From the NCBI GenBank assembly GCA_003612585.1, contig RAZH01000003.1:102968-166967 (forward strand): a stretch of 64,000 nt of DNA. Reading direction: 5' to 3'. Of this stretch, positions 36,015 to 44,791 are shown piece after piece (the first letter of the stretch is position 1; each line of letters begins with the position of its first letter). Position numbers and translations under genes: made by a program. This DNA is from a bacterium 1XD42-54. GTDB lineage: Bacteria > Bacillota > Clostridia > Lachnospirales > Lachnospiraceae. The notes under the pieces are model-generated. The model did not search any database. It saw only the letters and a list, made by a program, of their open reading frames with translations, and was not told where the DNA came from.

Positions 36015-36482
36015 TTAGAAGCATTCCCTGAACTTTTTCTGCCACAGCACAAAGCTGCACAGTCCCTGCTTGCGCCAGTCGCATTTTCCGCAGGAAGCAT
36101 CGAACACTTCCTCCGTCATATGTGACAGCACAATCTCTTTCAGTTCACTGCGACTGTACGTTTTTCCACAACACAGTCCCAACCGTTCTATTAAATCAGC
36201 ATCCTTTTTTGACGTCCGATGTTCATGTTCACAGTAACGGTTAAAAAGAAACTCCATATCCGATTCCGGCTTCTCTCCCCTGCTTCCCTTTTCTTTTGGC
36301 ACAGCAGGCTCAAGATTTGGGCAATGCGTACAGACCTCATCCGGAGAAGCCAACGGCCGGATTTCCTCTTCTGTCGTTTTGATTCGTTCTATTACTTCTG
36401 TCATATGAGCACAAAACTCTTCGCTATAGCCATGCCCCTGATACATGGGAATACACAGCAGATGATGCGCACGAAGTTCCAT
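36015..36482 (-). CDS. DUF1284-family Cys-rich protein
   Basis: 155 aa from ATG 36482, which has GGGGAGAAAG upstream; the frame extends to 36521 inside bioY without a ribosome site. The opening MELRAHHLLCIPMYQGHGYS and the later CTHCP, LCCGKTYSR and SCGKCDWRKQGLC segments are typical of DUF1284, likely binding metal through Cys and His. It starts 16 bases after bioY and is probably co-transcribed. Function unknown; a link to biotin or an iron-sulfur step would be speculation from position. Confidence 0.85.
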   Translation of the reverse strand: MELRAHHLLCIPMYQGHGYSEEFCAHMTEVIERIKTTEEEIRPLASPDEVCTHCPNLEPAVPKEKGSRGEKPESDMEFLFNRYCEHEHRTSKKDADLIERLGLCCGKTYSRSELKEIVLSHMTEEVFDASCGKCDWRKQGLCSFVLWQKKFRECF

Positions 36483-36498
36483 AATTCTTTCTCCCCTT

Positions 36499-37047
36499 TT
36501 ATGCCATCTGTGCACCGGCACTTTTCAGACCTGCCCGGACAGCTTTGGCCGCTATGTAAGCCCCTGCCAGAGAAGCAACATCTTTTACCAGATACGGCAC
36601 GGAAGCCACAAAAAACGCTTCCTTCCATCCCATTCCGGTGACAAGCGAAAACTGAATCACTCCGAACAAATGGCAGGCTGCAAGACCTAGCACGGAAAGT
36701 ACACACAGCCATACATAATTTTTCTTTTCATATCCAAGTGCACACAGCGCAACCATCGGCAGAAATCCCCAAATATACCCTCCGGCGGGACTTGTGGCAA
36801 ACCCGATTCCGCCCGAAAAACCAGCGAACACCGGAACCCCTACAGCTCCCAATAAAATATACACTGCCGTGGAGATCAGACCATATCTCCATCCCAGCAC
36901 ATACCCCGCCAAAGCCATTGCAAACGTCTGCATGGTTACCGGTACGCCTGACGGAAGCGGAAACTGAATCTGCGACATCACTGCCATCACTGCTGCCATC
37001 ATCCCCGCAAGCACAACCTTCTGTGTAGACAATTTTTTATTCTCCAT
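36499..37047 (-). CDS. bioY: Biotin transporter substrate-specificity protein BioY
   Basis: 182 aa with about six membrane segments. BioY phrases are clear: FPLPSGVPVTMQTFAMALAG, LGAVGVPVFAGFSGG and SPAGGYIWGF. It is the S-component that binds biotin and works alone or with an energy-coupling-factor module (not in this window). The ATG at 37047 is chosen for the GGAGGA site. Two BirA-like operators lie upstream, consistent with repression when biotin is plentiful. Confidence 0.95.
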   Translation of the reverse strand: MENKKLSTQKVVLAGMMAAVMAVMSQIQFPLPSGVPVTMQTFAMALAGYVLGWRYGLISTAVYILLGAVGVPVFAGFSGGIGFATSPAGGYIWGFLPMVALCALGYEKKNYVWLCVLSVLGLAACHLFGVIQFSLVTGMGWKEAFFVASVPYLVKDVASLAGAYIAAKAVRAGLKSAGAQMA

Positions 37048-37063
37048 AGCATCCTCCTCTTTC

Positions 37064-37090
37064 GTCAACTTTTTCTCTTCTTTAGTTGAC
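37064..37090. promoter_or_regulatory. BirA-like operator 1 of bioY
   Basis: Perfect inverted repeat GTCAACT, 13 bases, AGTTGAC. AAC to GTT spacing is 15, as in Firmicute biotin operators of the type TGTTAAC-N15-GTTAACA. It lies directly before the bioY ribosome binding site. Confidence 0.7.
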
Positions 37091-37119
37091 ATTTTTCATT
37101 CTACACAAACACCAGTTGT

Positions 37120-37149
37120 TTGTCAACTATTTTGTTTTACAAGTTAACA
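37120..37149. promoter_or_regulatory. BirA-like operator 2 of bioY
   Basis: TTGTCAACT, 13 bases, AGTTAACA: same geometry as operator 1, with start-to-start spacing of about 57 bases. It is the closer match to the BirA consensus and probably overlaps the promoter. Confidence 0.75.
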
Positions 37150-37182
37150 TTTTTGTTTTTTAGAATCCACCAGCCTTCTCCA

Positions 37183-38586
37183 TCATGCTGTGTGCATATT
37201 GTTCCGTATCAACCGCTTTTTCACGTACAAATAACAGAGCAAATGTACCGATTCTGTAACAAGCCACGAAACCGGATACGACCAGTACAATACAGAAAGC
37301 GTTCTGTTTGCCGCAAATACTGTATAAATCCAGACCACACGGAGTAAACAGGACCCAACCATCGAAACAACCATAGGCATCACCGATTCCCCCATTCCCC
37401 TGAGCATCCCTGAAAAAACATCCATAATTCCACAGAGGAAGTAGGTCGTCACAATAATTTCGATTCTGGCAATTCCGTATTCAATTGCCGATTCATTGCC
37501 TGGAAGGTAGATGTTCAGAAGCGGATTTGCAAAATGCTTCACGATCGCCCCCAGTACAAGTCCGGTTGCCGTTACCATAATAAGGCAGTTGAAAAATACT
37601 TTGTTAATCCGGTCATACTTTCTTCCGCCAACATTCTGACCGGTAAACGTCTGGGCCGCCTGATAAAAAGAATTCATTGCTATGTAAATAAAACCTTCTA
37701 TATTGCTGGACGCAGAATTTCCAGCCACCGCCAGCTCCCCGAAACTGTTGACCGACGACTGAATCAATACATTGGAAAGTGAAAAGATCGTTGACTGTAT
37801 TCCCGCAGGCACCCCAATCCGCGCAATCCGCACAAGCTTGTTTTTGGAAATCCGAATTTTTTTCCATTCAAGCCGGATGCATTCCTCCATCCGGGCCATA
37901 TGCCGCAAAATCAGCAGCGCTGAAATCATCTGTGAAACTACCGTGGCAATGGCCACGCCCGCCACATCAAGATGAAATCCAGCCACCAGGATCACATTCA
38001 GCACAACATTTACAATCCCGCCGGTAATCAGATAATACAACGGCCGTTTCGTATCTCCGAGGGAACGCATGATCGCACTTCCAAAATTGTAAACCGACAT
38101 GGCAGGAATACCGAGGAAATAGATTTTCAGATACAGGGTTGCCTGTCCGATGATATTTTCCGGTGTGTCCATCAGCTCCAACAAAATCGGACTGAAAACA
38201 AAGCCCAGTGTTCCGCTGACAAACCCGCCTGCTATGCTGAGCGCCACCGATGTATGAATCGTATCCTTTACCTGATTCAACTCTGACGCACCATAATAAA
38301 AGGCTACCGCCACCGCCGAGCCGATGGACAGCCCCACCAGCAGATTAACCAGCAGATTAATCAATGCACTGTTGGAACCAACTGCCGCCAGCGCATTGCT
38401 TCCGGCAAACCGTCCCACTACAATAATATCTGCTGCATTAAACAAAAGCTGCAAAATCCCTGAAAGCATAATCGGAATCGTAAACTTTATGATTTTCCCC
38501 GCCAGAGGGCCATGCAGCATATCAATTGTCTGTTCTTTCTCCCGTTTCTTTTTTGATTCCTTTGTCATGGCTTTGGATTTCATCAT
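37183..38586 (-). CDS. MATE-family multidrug/sodium antiporter
   Basis: 467 aa with twelve predicted membrane segments in two related halves. MATE features include PIMLSGILQLLFNAADIIVVGRFAGSNALAAVG near residue 45 and a second-half IGVPAGIQSTIFSLSNVLIQ. It exports organic cations or drugs in exchange for Na+ or H+. The start is uncertain: ATG 38586 has GAAGGGTGG close by, but the frame continues to 38664 with further ATGs at 38631 and 38664. Divergent from the ABC-F gene. Confidence 0.93.
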   Translation of the reverse strand: MMKSKAMTKESKKKREKEQTIDMLHGPLAGKIIKFTIPIMLSGILQLLFNAADIIVVGRFAGSNALAAVGSNSALINLLVNLLVGLSIGSAVAVAFYYGASELNQVKDTIHTSVALSIAGGFVSGTLGFVFSPILLELMDTPENIIGQATLYLKIYFLGIPAMSVYNFGSAIMRSLGDTKRPLYYLITGGIVNVVLNVILVAGFHLDVAGVAIATVVSQMISALLILRHMARMEECIRLEWKKIRISKNKLVRIARIGVPAGIQSTIFSLSNVLIQSSVNSFGELAVAGNSASSNIEGFIYIAMNSFYQAAQTFTGQNVGGRKYDRINKVFFNCLIMVTATGLVLGAIVKHFANPLLNIYLPGNESAIEYGIARIEIIVTTYFLCGIMDVFSGMLRGMGESVMPMVVSMVGSCLLRVVWIYTVFAANRTLSVLYWSYPVSWLVTESVHLLCYLYVKKRLIRNNMHTA

Positions 38587-38806
38587 AATCCACCCTTCTT
38601 TTCTCTTAAATTTACCAGTTCTTTTCACCATTATTGCTTCTTCTTTCCTTGAAAGACAGCGCACACTGTCCGCGCGAATATCTTATCTCAACTTATCTCC
38701 GAATACAAGTAAACTCTTGCCCTATTTTTCCCTTGCTTTTTTCGATTTTTTCAGTAAAATAAGAGACAGTGCAATATAATAACAGCAATATAAATGAGGG
38801 TAAAAT

Positions 38807-40444
38807 ATGATTAGTGCAAACAATGTAACTCTGCGAATCGGAAAAAAAGCTCTGTTTGAAGATGTAAATATCAAATTTACTGAAGGCAACTGCTACGGCC
38901 TGATCGGTGCCAACGGAGCCGGAAAATCAACGTTCCTGAAAATCCTTTCCGGAAAGCTCGAAACTTCAAAAGGCGACGTGTCCATGACGCCTGGTCAGCG
39001 TCTCTCCGTTTTGGAACAGGATCATTTTAAATACGATGAGTATCCGGTACTCGACACGGTTATCATGGGCAACCAGCGTCTCTATGATATTATGAAGGAA
39101 AAGGACGCCATCTACGCCAAAGAGGATTTTTCTGATGAGGACGGAATCCGCGCCAGCGAACTCGAAGGCGAATTTGCCGAGATGAACGGCTGGGAGGCGG
39201 AATCTGACGCCGCCACTTTGCTCAACGGCCTCGGAATCGACCCGTCCTTCCACTATATGCTGATGAAAGATCTCGACGGTAATCAGAAGGTGAAGGTACT
39301 CCTTGCGCGCGCCCTGTTCGGTAATCCTGATATTCTTCTGCTTGACGAGCCGACCAACCACCTGGATCTCGAAGCCATCAACTGGCTGGAAGAATTCCTG
39401 ATCAATTTTGACAACACAGTCATCGTCGTTTCTCATGACCGTTATTTTCTGAACAAAGTCTGTACACAGATTGCAGATATCGACTACGGCAAAATTCAGC
39501 TTTACGCCGGAAACTATGATTTCTGGTATGAGTCTAGCCAGCTTCTGATCAAGCAGATGAAAGAAGCCAACAAAAAGAAAGAAGAAAAGATCAAGGAGCT
39601 GCAGGAGTTCATCTCCCGTTTCTCCGCGAACGCTTCCAAATCCAAGCAGGCGACCTCCAGAAAACGTGCGCTTGAGAAAATCCAGCTTGACGAGATTAAA
39701 CCATCCAGCCGGAAATATCCGTACATTGATTTCCGTCCAAACCGTGAAATCGGAAACGAAGTGCTCAAGGTTGAAAATCTTTCCAAGACCATCGACGGCG
39801 TAAAAGTACTGGACAATATCACCTTCACCCTGGGACACGATGACAAGGTAGCCTTTATCGGCGGCAACGAGCTTGCAAAGACCACCTTCTTCCAGATTCT
39901 CATGGGTGAAATCGAGCCCGATGAAGGCACCTACAAGTGGGGTGTTACCACCTCCCAGGCTTATTTCCCGAAGGACAGCACAAAAGAGTTTGACAATGAC
40001 CTGATCATCGTTGACTGGCTGACTCAGTTCTCTGAGATTAAGGATGCCACCTATGTCCGCGGCTTCCTTGGCCGTATGCTCTTTGCCGGTGATGACGGTG
40101 TCAAAAAACTCAAAGTACTCTCCGGAGGCGAGCGCGTACGTTGCCTGCTCTCCAAGATGATGATTTCCGGTGCAAACGTCCTTCTGTTGGATGAACCGAC
40201 CAACCATCTGGACATGGAATCCATCACTGCCCTGAACAACGGCATGATCAAATTTCCGGGGGTACTGCTTTTCTCCTCCCGCGACCATCAGATTGTTCAG
40301 ACAACAGCCAACCGGATTATGGAATTCCTGCCGAACGGTAAAATGATCGACAAGATTACAACGTATGATGAATACCTTGAAAGTGATGAAATGGCCCGCA
40401 AGAGACAGGTCTACACCACGGAAGGCAAACCAGAGGACAACTGA
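38807..40444 (+). CDS. ABC-F family ATPase (YbiT/YkpA type)
   Basis: 545 aa with two ABC domains and no membrane part. Domain 1 has Walker A GANGAGKST, a signature that reads LDGNQKVKV (LSGGQ-like, first Ser replaced by Asp) and DEPTNHLD. A charged linker with KKKEEKIKELQEF follows. Domain 2 has the atypical P-loop GGNELAKTT, LSGGER and DEPTNHLD. ABC-F proteins act on the ribosome in translation or antibiotic protection; this subfamily is housekeeping-like. Whether it gives resistance cannot be read from the sequence. A strong hairpin follows the gene. Confidence 0.93.
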   Translation: MISANNVTLRIGKKALFEDVNIKFTEGNCYGLIGANGAGKSTFLKILSGKLETSKGDVSMTPGQRLSVLEQDHFKYDEYPVLDTVIMGNQRLYDIMKEKDAIYAKEDFSDEDGIRASELEGEFAEMNGWEAESDAATLLNGLGIDPSFHYMLMKDLDGNQKVKVLLARALFGNPDILLLDEPTNHLDLEAINWLEEFLINFDNTVIVVSHDRYFLNKVCTQIADIDYGKIQLYAGNYDFWYESSQLLIKQMKEANKKKEEKIKELQEFISRFSANASKSKQATSRKRALEKIQLDEIKPSSRKYPYIDFRPNREIGNEVLKVENLSKTIDGVKVLDNITFTLGHDDKVAFIGGNELAKTTFFQILMGEIEPDEGTYKWGVTTSQAYFPKDSTKEFDNDLIIVDWLTQFSEIKDATYVRGFLGRMLFAGDDGVKKLKVLSGGERVRCLLSKMMISGANVLLLDEPTNHLDMESITALNNGMIKFPGVLLFSSRDHQIVQTTANRIMEFLPNGKMIDKITTYDEYLESDEMARKRQVYTTEGKPEDN

Positions 40445-40465
40445 CACGAAAGCTACGAGCCGTGC

Positions 40466-40530
40466 AGAACATAGAAATCGGCCTCCCGCGCCATGCTTGC
40501 ATGGAAGCGGGAGGCCGATTTCTATGTTCT
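40466..40530. terminator. Long nested hairpin after the ABC-F gene
   Basis: Perfect 24-bp arms at 40466-40489 and 40507-40530 enclose a second CCATG/CATGG palindrome. It would end ABC-F transcription or block RNases. No U-tract follows. Stem length is far above a normal terminator. Confidence 0.65.
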
Positions 40531-40571
40531 ATAGGGCGACAGCCCGTCCCCTAAGACCTTCAATTCCTCTA

Positions 40572-40628
40572 TTGAAACCAAACATCCACTTATGTTATAG
40601 TATTTTTGTGCAAAGCCCTGGCTTTGCA
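40572..40628 (+). promoter_or_regulatory. nagBA promoter and palindromic operator/5' hairpin
   Basis: TTGAAA at 40572-40577, 18 bases, TATAGT at 40596-40601 form a good sigma-A type promoter. Immediately downstream, at 40609-40628, is the perfect 9-bp-arm palindrome TGCAAAGCC/GGCTTTGCA, over the expected start site. It could be a repressor operator for amino-sugar control or a 5'-end hairpin. Confidence 0.55.
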
Positions 40629-40662
40629 AATACACCATTAAACCATCGGGGGATATTATTTT

Positions 40663-41400
40663 ATGAAAATTTTAAAAGCCAAAGATTACAGCGATCTCAG
40701 CCGCAAGGCAGCTAACCTTATTTCTGCACAGATTCTCATGAAGCCTCATTGTGTACTCGGCCTTGCGACCGGTTCAACGCCGATCGGTACTTACAAGCAG
40801 CTGGTTGACGCATACAATCAGGGGGATCTCGATTTTTCCGAAGTCACAACCGTGAATCTTGACGAATACAAAGGACTTCCGAAAGAAAATGATCAGAGCT
40901 ATTACTATTTCATGAATGATCATCTATTCAGCAAAGTAAATATTGACAAAAGCCGCACCTTTCTGCCGGACGGTACGGAAGAAGACAGCGACAAGGCCTG
41001 CCGCCAGTACAATGATATCATCCACTCCCTGGGTGGTGTAGATCTTCAGCTTCTCGGCCTTGGACATAACGGCCATATCGGTTTCAATGAACCGGGAACT
41101 GCTTTCGAGAAAGAGACACACTGTGTTACACTGTCCGAGCGCACCATTAAAGCCAACATGCGTTTCTTTGTATCAGAAAATGACGTACCGCGTCAGGCTT
41201 ATACCATGGGAATCAAGACCATTATGTCTGCGCACAAAATCGTTGTGGTTGTATCCGGCGCAGATAAAGCTGACATCGTAAAAGAAGCCTTTTTCGGTCC
41301 TGTAACACCACAGGTACCGGCTTCCATCCTTCAGCTTCACAACGACGTTACCGTTGTCGCAGATGAGGCTGCGCTTTCCAAATGTACAGAACTGATCTAA
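40663..41400 (+). CDS. nagB: Glucosamine-6-phosphate deaminase
   Basis: 245 aa, the size of the short Firmicute form. Motifs: GLATGSTPIGTY near residue 33, VNLDEYKGL near 67, and the catalytic GLGHNGHIGFNEPG near 128. It converts glucosamine 6-phosphate to fructose 6-phosphate and ammonia. The C-terminal allosteric extension of the E. coli enzyme is missing, as usual in Firmicutes. It is followed after 12 bases by nagA, so the pair funnels N-acetylglucosamine 6-phosphate into glycolysis. Confidence 0.97.
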   Translation: MKILKAKDYSDLSRKAANLISAQILMKPHCVLGLATGSTPIGTYKQLVDAYNQGDLDFSEVTTVNLDEYKGLPKENDQSYYYFMNDHLFSKVNIDKSRTFLPDGTEEDSDKACRQYNDIIHSLGGVDLQLLGLGHNGHIGFNEPGTAFEKETHCVTLSERTIKANMRFFVSENDVPRQAYTMGIKTIMSAHKIVVVVSGADKADIVKEAFFGPVTPQVPASILQLHNDVTVVADEAALSKCTELI

Positions 41401-41412
41401 AGGAGTATCAAT

Positions 41413-42561
41413 ATGGCGCAAAAAACGAAAATCATAAACGGGTTAGCCTTTCAGGCAGACGGAAGCTTTGCAGCAAATACCGTTTATCTGTCGCATAACC
41501 GCATCCTCTCAGAATGCGAATACAATGCGCTCGCCGCAGAAGAATGTACGTTTGACGCCTGCGGAGCTTATGTCATCCCGGGCCTTACCGATATTCATTT
41601 CCACGGATGTATGGGAGCTGACTGCTGCGACGGTACGCAGGAAGCCTTTCGGACAATCGCCGAATACCAGCTGCGCCATGGCATTACCTCCATCACACCC
41701 GCTACCATGACCATGCCGGAAGAGACGCTTTTGGCCATCTGCCAAACTGCAAAAGACTTCGACTGCGAAAACGGAGCGGATTTTTGCGGTCTTTACATGG
41801 AAGGCCCTTTTATCAGCACCGCAAAAAAAGGCGCGCAGAATGAACACTATATCCGCACCGCAGACAGCGCGATGCTCGGCCGCCTGCAACATATTTCCGG
41901 AAATAAAATCCGTACAGTCGTCGTTGCACCAGAAACAGAAGGCGCACTTGACTTCATCAAAAAAAATGCCGGGGAAACCAATATTTCCCTGGCACACACT
42001 GTGGCGGACTACGACACTGCAAAAGAGGCACTCTCCTGTGGTGCCAGTCAATTGACTCACCTTTACAACGCCATGCCGCCCTTTTCACACCGCGCGCCTG
42101 GTCCAATCGGCGCGGCAGCAGATCATGAAACATGTATGGTGGAGCTGATCTGCGACGGTGTCCATATACATCCGTCTGCCGTCCGCACCACATTTAAGAT
42201 TTTCGGCGATGACCGCATTATCCTCATCAGTGACAGTATGCGCGCCACAGGTATGAAAAACGGCACTTACGACCTTGGCGGACAGACCGTACACGTAAAT
42301 GGAAACCTTGCCGTATTGGAAGACGGCACACTGGCTGGGTCCGTTACCAATCTGATGGACTGTGTCCGCACCGCTGTCAAAGAAATGAAAATCCCTCTCG
42401 CAAGCGTCATCAAATGCGCTGCCACAAATCCAGTGCGCGCAATCGGATTATCTGATGATTATGGCACACTGGAGCCAGGGAAATATGCAAACATCGTCCT
42501 GCTTGATCAGAACCTGGAAATCCGCCAGATCTGGCATCGGGGCAGGGCTATCGCACCTTAA
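41413..42561 (+). CDS. nagA: N-acetylglucosamine-6-phosphate deacetylase
   Basis: 382 aa amidohydrolase: DIHFHGCMG near residue 60, MEGPFIS near 130, the metal His in ISLAHTVADY, HLYNAMPPFSHR and the catalytic Asp in LISDSMRATG. It removes acetate from N-acetylglucosamine 6-phosphate so that NagB can act. AAGGAG lies before the ATG. Second gene of the nagBA operon; substrates come from mucin, peptidoglycan recycling or chitin-like glycans. Confidence 0.97.
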   Translation: MAQKTKIINGLAFQADGSFAANTVYLSHNRILSECEYNALAAEECTFDACGAYVIPGLTDIHFHGCMGADCCDGTQEAFRTIAEYQLRHGITSITPATMTMPEETLLAICQTAKDFDCENGADFCGLYMEGPFISTAKKGAQNEHYIRTADSAMLGRLQHISGNKIRTVVVAPETEGALDFIKKNAGETNISLAHTVADYDTAKEALSCGASQLTHLYNAMPPFSHRAPGPIGAAADHETCMVELICDGVHIHPSAVRTTFKIFGDDRIILISDSMRATGMKNGTYDLGGQTVHVNGNLAVLEDGTLAGSVTNLMDCVRTAVKEMKIPLASVIKCAATNPVRAIGLSDDYGTLEPGKYANIVLLDQNLEIRQIWHRGRAIAP

Positions 42562-42651
42562 TTTTTCCTGCAAGTAGCAAGCATCATTAATTTGCGCGGA
42601 GTTACAAAATGTTTCGTTTGTTCGAAACTACAAAACGCTGCTCAAAATCAA

Positions 42652-42726
42652 ACCTGGGGGAATCAATCCAAAAGTAAGGGGTAACTTGTTTCCTGAAACC
42701 CCGTTTTGGGATTGATTCCCCCAGGT
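42652..42726. terminator. Long two-level hairpin between nagA and the TPM gene
   Basis: Perfect 18-bp outer arms at 42652-42669 and 42709-42726 enclose an inner GGGGT/ACCCC stem. It lies between convergent genes and probably acts as a bidirectional terminator. Confidence 0.65.
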
Positions 42727-42758
42727 CATTCTCTTTTCGACAACACATTTTACCTTCT

Positions 42759-43583
42759 TTAAAAGGACCCCGTATGCCCTCCCGAACTTCGCCCTCCTGA
42801 CGTCGTATGTGTTATGCTGCCGCCTCCGCCGCTCGAATTTTGCTCTTTTTCTATCTTGATTCTTGATACAGTCCGATATAAAAAGATATCCCTCTGCCTC
42901 GTCACATGAAAGCTTCCGCTACGGACGTATTCCTGCGCAGTATGTTTTACCCGAACTGACTTCAACTGTGCAAACATCCCTCCAACCACACATCCAGCTA
43001 CTGCAAGACCTGCAAGCAGTGAAATCAGAAGCTTCATTCCAATTTCCATCCGCTTTCTATACTTATGGTCTACATCAAAAGGAGTTCCTTTCTGCGCCTC
43101 AACAATATATTCCTCTGCCAGGTCTCCAAATTTCCGGAATGCTTTATAGTACTTCCCGTCAGAAAGCAATCCCGAAATTCTGTCATCAATCTCCTGCATC
43201 CCATAATCCGTAAATGCCGTGATCGCCCAGCCCTGAGTCGCCATATGAAACTTCCGCTCTTTCATGCTGATCAGCAGAATAATCCCGTCATAACGAGCAC
43301 CGTATCCGTAATCGTTGGCTTCATAATAATCATCCGTGTAATCCTGAATCTGTTTTCCCTCACAGGAATTTACAGTCACAACCGCCACATCACATTCATA
43401 CTTCTCTGCAATCCCGGACAGCTGTTTCTGAAGTTTCTCTTCTTCCTCCGTATCCAAAAGGCCTGCCATATCTACAACCTTCTGACTGTTTGATGCCGTC
43501 CCCTGAAATCCAAGTCCCACCAGAATCAAAAAAAGCAGCAGGGGAAACAGCAGTATTTTTTGTTTTTTTCCCAATCTCTTCAT
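42759..43583 (-). CDS. TPM-domain membrane protein (YdjH-like)
   Basis: 274 aa: signal/anchor (about 10-28), an extracytoplasmic TPM_phosphatase domain (VVDMAGLLDTEEEEKLQKQL, then DVAVVTVNSCEGK, GILLISMKERKFHMAT), a second membrane segment near 188-208, then a basic cytoplasmic part ending in a Gly/Ser-rich tail (GGGGSITHTTSGGRSSGG). The TPM fold is found in proteins linked to photosystem repair and envelope stress. B. subtilis has a comparable ydjG-ydjH-ydjI cluster beside pspA (established knowledge). It is last in the three-gene set here. Exact role unknown. Confidence 0.85.
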   Translation of the reverse strand: MKRLGKKQKILLFPLLLFLILVGLGFQGTASNSQKVVDMAGLLDTEEEEKLQKQLSGIAEKYECDVAVVTVNSCEGKQIQDYTDDYYEANDYGYGARYDGIILLISMKERKFHMATQGWAITAFTDYGMQEIDDRISGLLSDGKYYKAFRKFGDLAEEYIVEAQKGTPFDVDHKYRKRMEIGMKLLISLLAGLAVAGCVVGGMFAQLKSVRVKHTAQEYVRSGSFHVTRQRDIFLYRTVSRIKIEKEQNSSGGGGSITHTTSGGRSSGGHTGSF

Positions 43584-43595
43584 CTCTCTCCCCTC

Positions 43596-44678
43596 CTAAA
43601 ACAGTGCGGTAAGCAACATCACAAGCGAAAACACTCCGGCAAAAACAAGCCCGGCTATCCTGGCTGCTTTTCCGCTGTCTGCCGGAAGATCACCGACAAA
43701 CTTACCTGTCTGGCCGTTCATTGCAAACGTATACAATTCTCCTTTATAAGTGGTATGTAGTATCCATACCGGAAGAAGCGCATACCGGATTCTTCCCTGC
43801 TGAAGCCGAATGTCCGTGTGCTCCGGGATGCAGGACGAATAGCCGAGTATCGTACTCATAAACGCATCTACCGTGCTTTTACGCATTCTGTCATTGGCAT
43901 GCGGCGCACACTCTGCGGACGTCTGGTCATATTTATCCGCAAGATACCCGGAAAGATATGCAGTCTCAAAAGACACTGCATCTTTATAATAAAATGGTTC
44001 AATAGACTGCATCAGCGCATCGTCCATTTTAACTGAACCGTCAACCGGTACATTTTCAAATCCAATATCCCCGCCACGGCTCACCAGATAATGCTGTGTC
44101 TCCGTATACTGATAATCCCCGCTCCGCCAGCAGTGAATCCGCGTTGCACGGCAGCGAATTTCCGCCTGTGCATCACAGTCATACAGCCAGAACGGAACGT
44201 ACACTCCTTTTACTTCCTGAATCCGGTTCTCCGTTTTAAACAGGGACGGAAGCAAAACCTTTCCTTTCAGATGTGACTTCAGATGCTCCTGAGCCTGCTT
44301 TTTATCTAGTTTAAAGGGAATAACTAGATCCGGTCGAAGCATCCCGCTTAACTTTTTCATTACGATTACGGGGTTATCACAATAAGGGCACCTCGAAGCC
44401 GCCATGTTCTGATCCGCCACAATTTCCCCGCCACACGCTTCACAGATGTACGAAACCAGATTTCCCGCATCATCTTCCAACGTTTCCCGGCTTTGTTCTA
44501 CATTTTCCTCTTCCCAGCTCGGCCCCCGGTCTTCGTCTATTGTCTCCTCTTCAAACTCCTTCAGAGTATCCAGTTCAAACTCTGTATCACAATAAGGACA
44601 TTTCATCTTCTGGAGCCTGCTGTCAAATGTAATCGCGCCTCCGCAGCAAGGACATTTATATTCCAGAATATCTGACAT
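43596..44678 (-). CDS. Zinc-ribbon membrane protein (YdjG-like)
   Basis: 360 aa. Two four-Cys zinc ribbons are at the N-terminus (CPCCGG...CPYC near residues 9-30 and CEACGG...CPYC near 78-100). A beta-rich domain with the phrase VKGVYVPFWLYDCDA and RYALLPVWILHTTYKGE follows, and a C-terminal membrane segment (AARIAGLVFAGVFSLVMLL) anchors it. This matches the YdjG-type protein that pairs with the SPFH and TPM proteins. It lies between them and 12 bases before the TPM gene. Confidence 0.85.
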   Translation of the reverse strand: MSDILEYKCPCCGGAITFDSRLQKMKCPYCDTEFELDTLKEFEEETIDEDRGPSWEEENVEQSRETLEDDAGNLVSYICEACGGEIVADQNMAASRCPYCDNPVIVMKKLSGMLRPDLVIPFKLDKKQAQEHLKSHLKGKVLLPSLFKTENRIQEVKGVYVPFWLYDCDAQAEIRCRATRIHCWRSGDYQYTETQHYLVSRGGDIGFENVPVDGSVKMDDALMQSIEPFYYKDAVSFETAYLSGYLADKYDQTSAECAPHANDRMRKSTVDAFMSTILGYSSCIPEHTDIRLQQGRIRYALLPVWILHTTYKGELYTFAMNGQTGKFVGDLPADSGKAARIAGLVFAGVFSLVMLLTALF

Positions 44679-44791
44679 AATCTACCCCCTGTTTTCTTTT
44701 CTAAATGTTTTTCACAAAAAGCGCCCGCAGGTTTGGCTGTCTGAGAAACCAGATCCTACGCAGCGCTTTTTAATCAAATTTCGTAGACTGA

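Noticed and set aside
38966-40447. Open frame of 493 codons on the minus strand
   Set aside because: Antisense shadow of the ABC-F gene, whose motifs are unambiguous.
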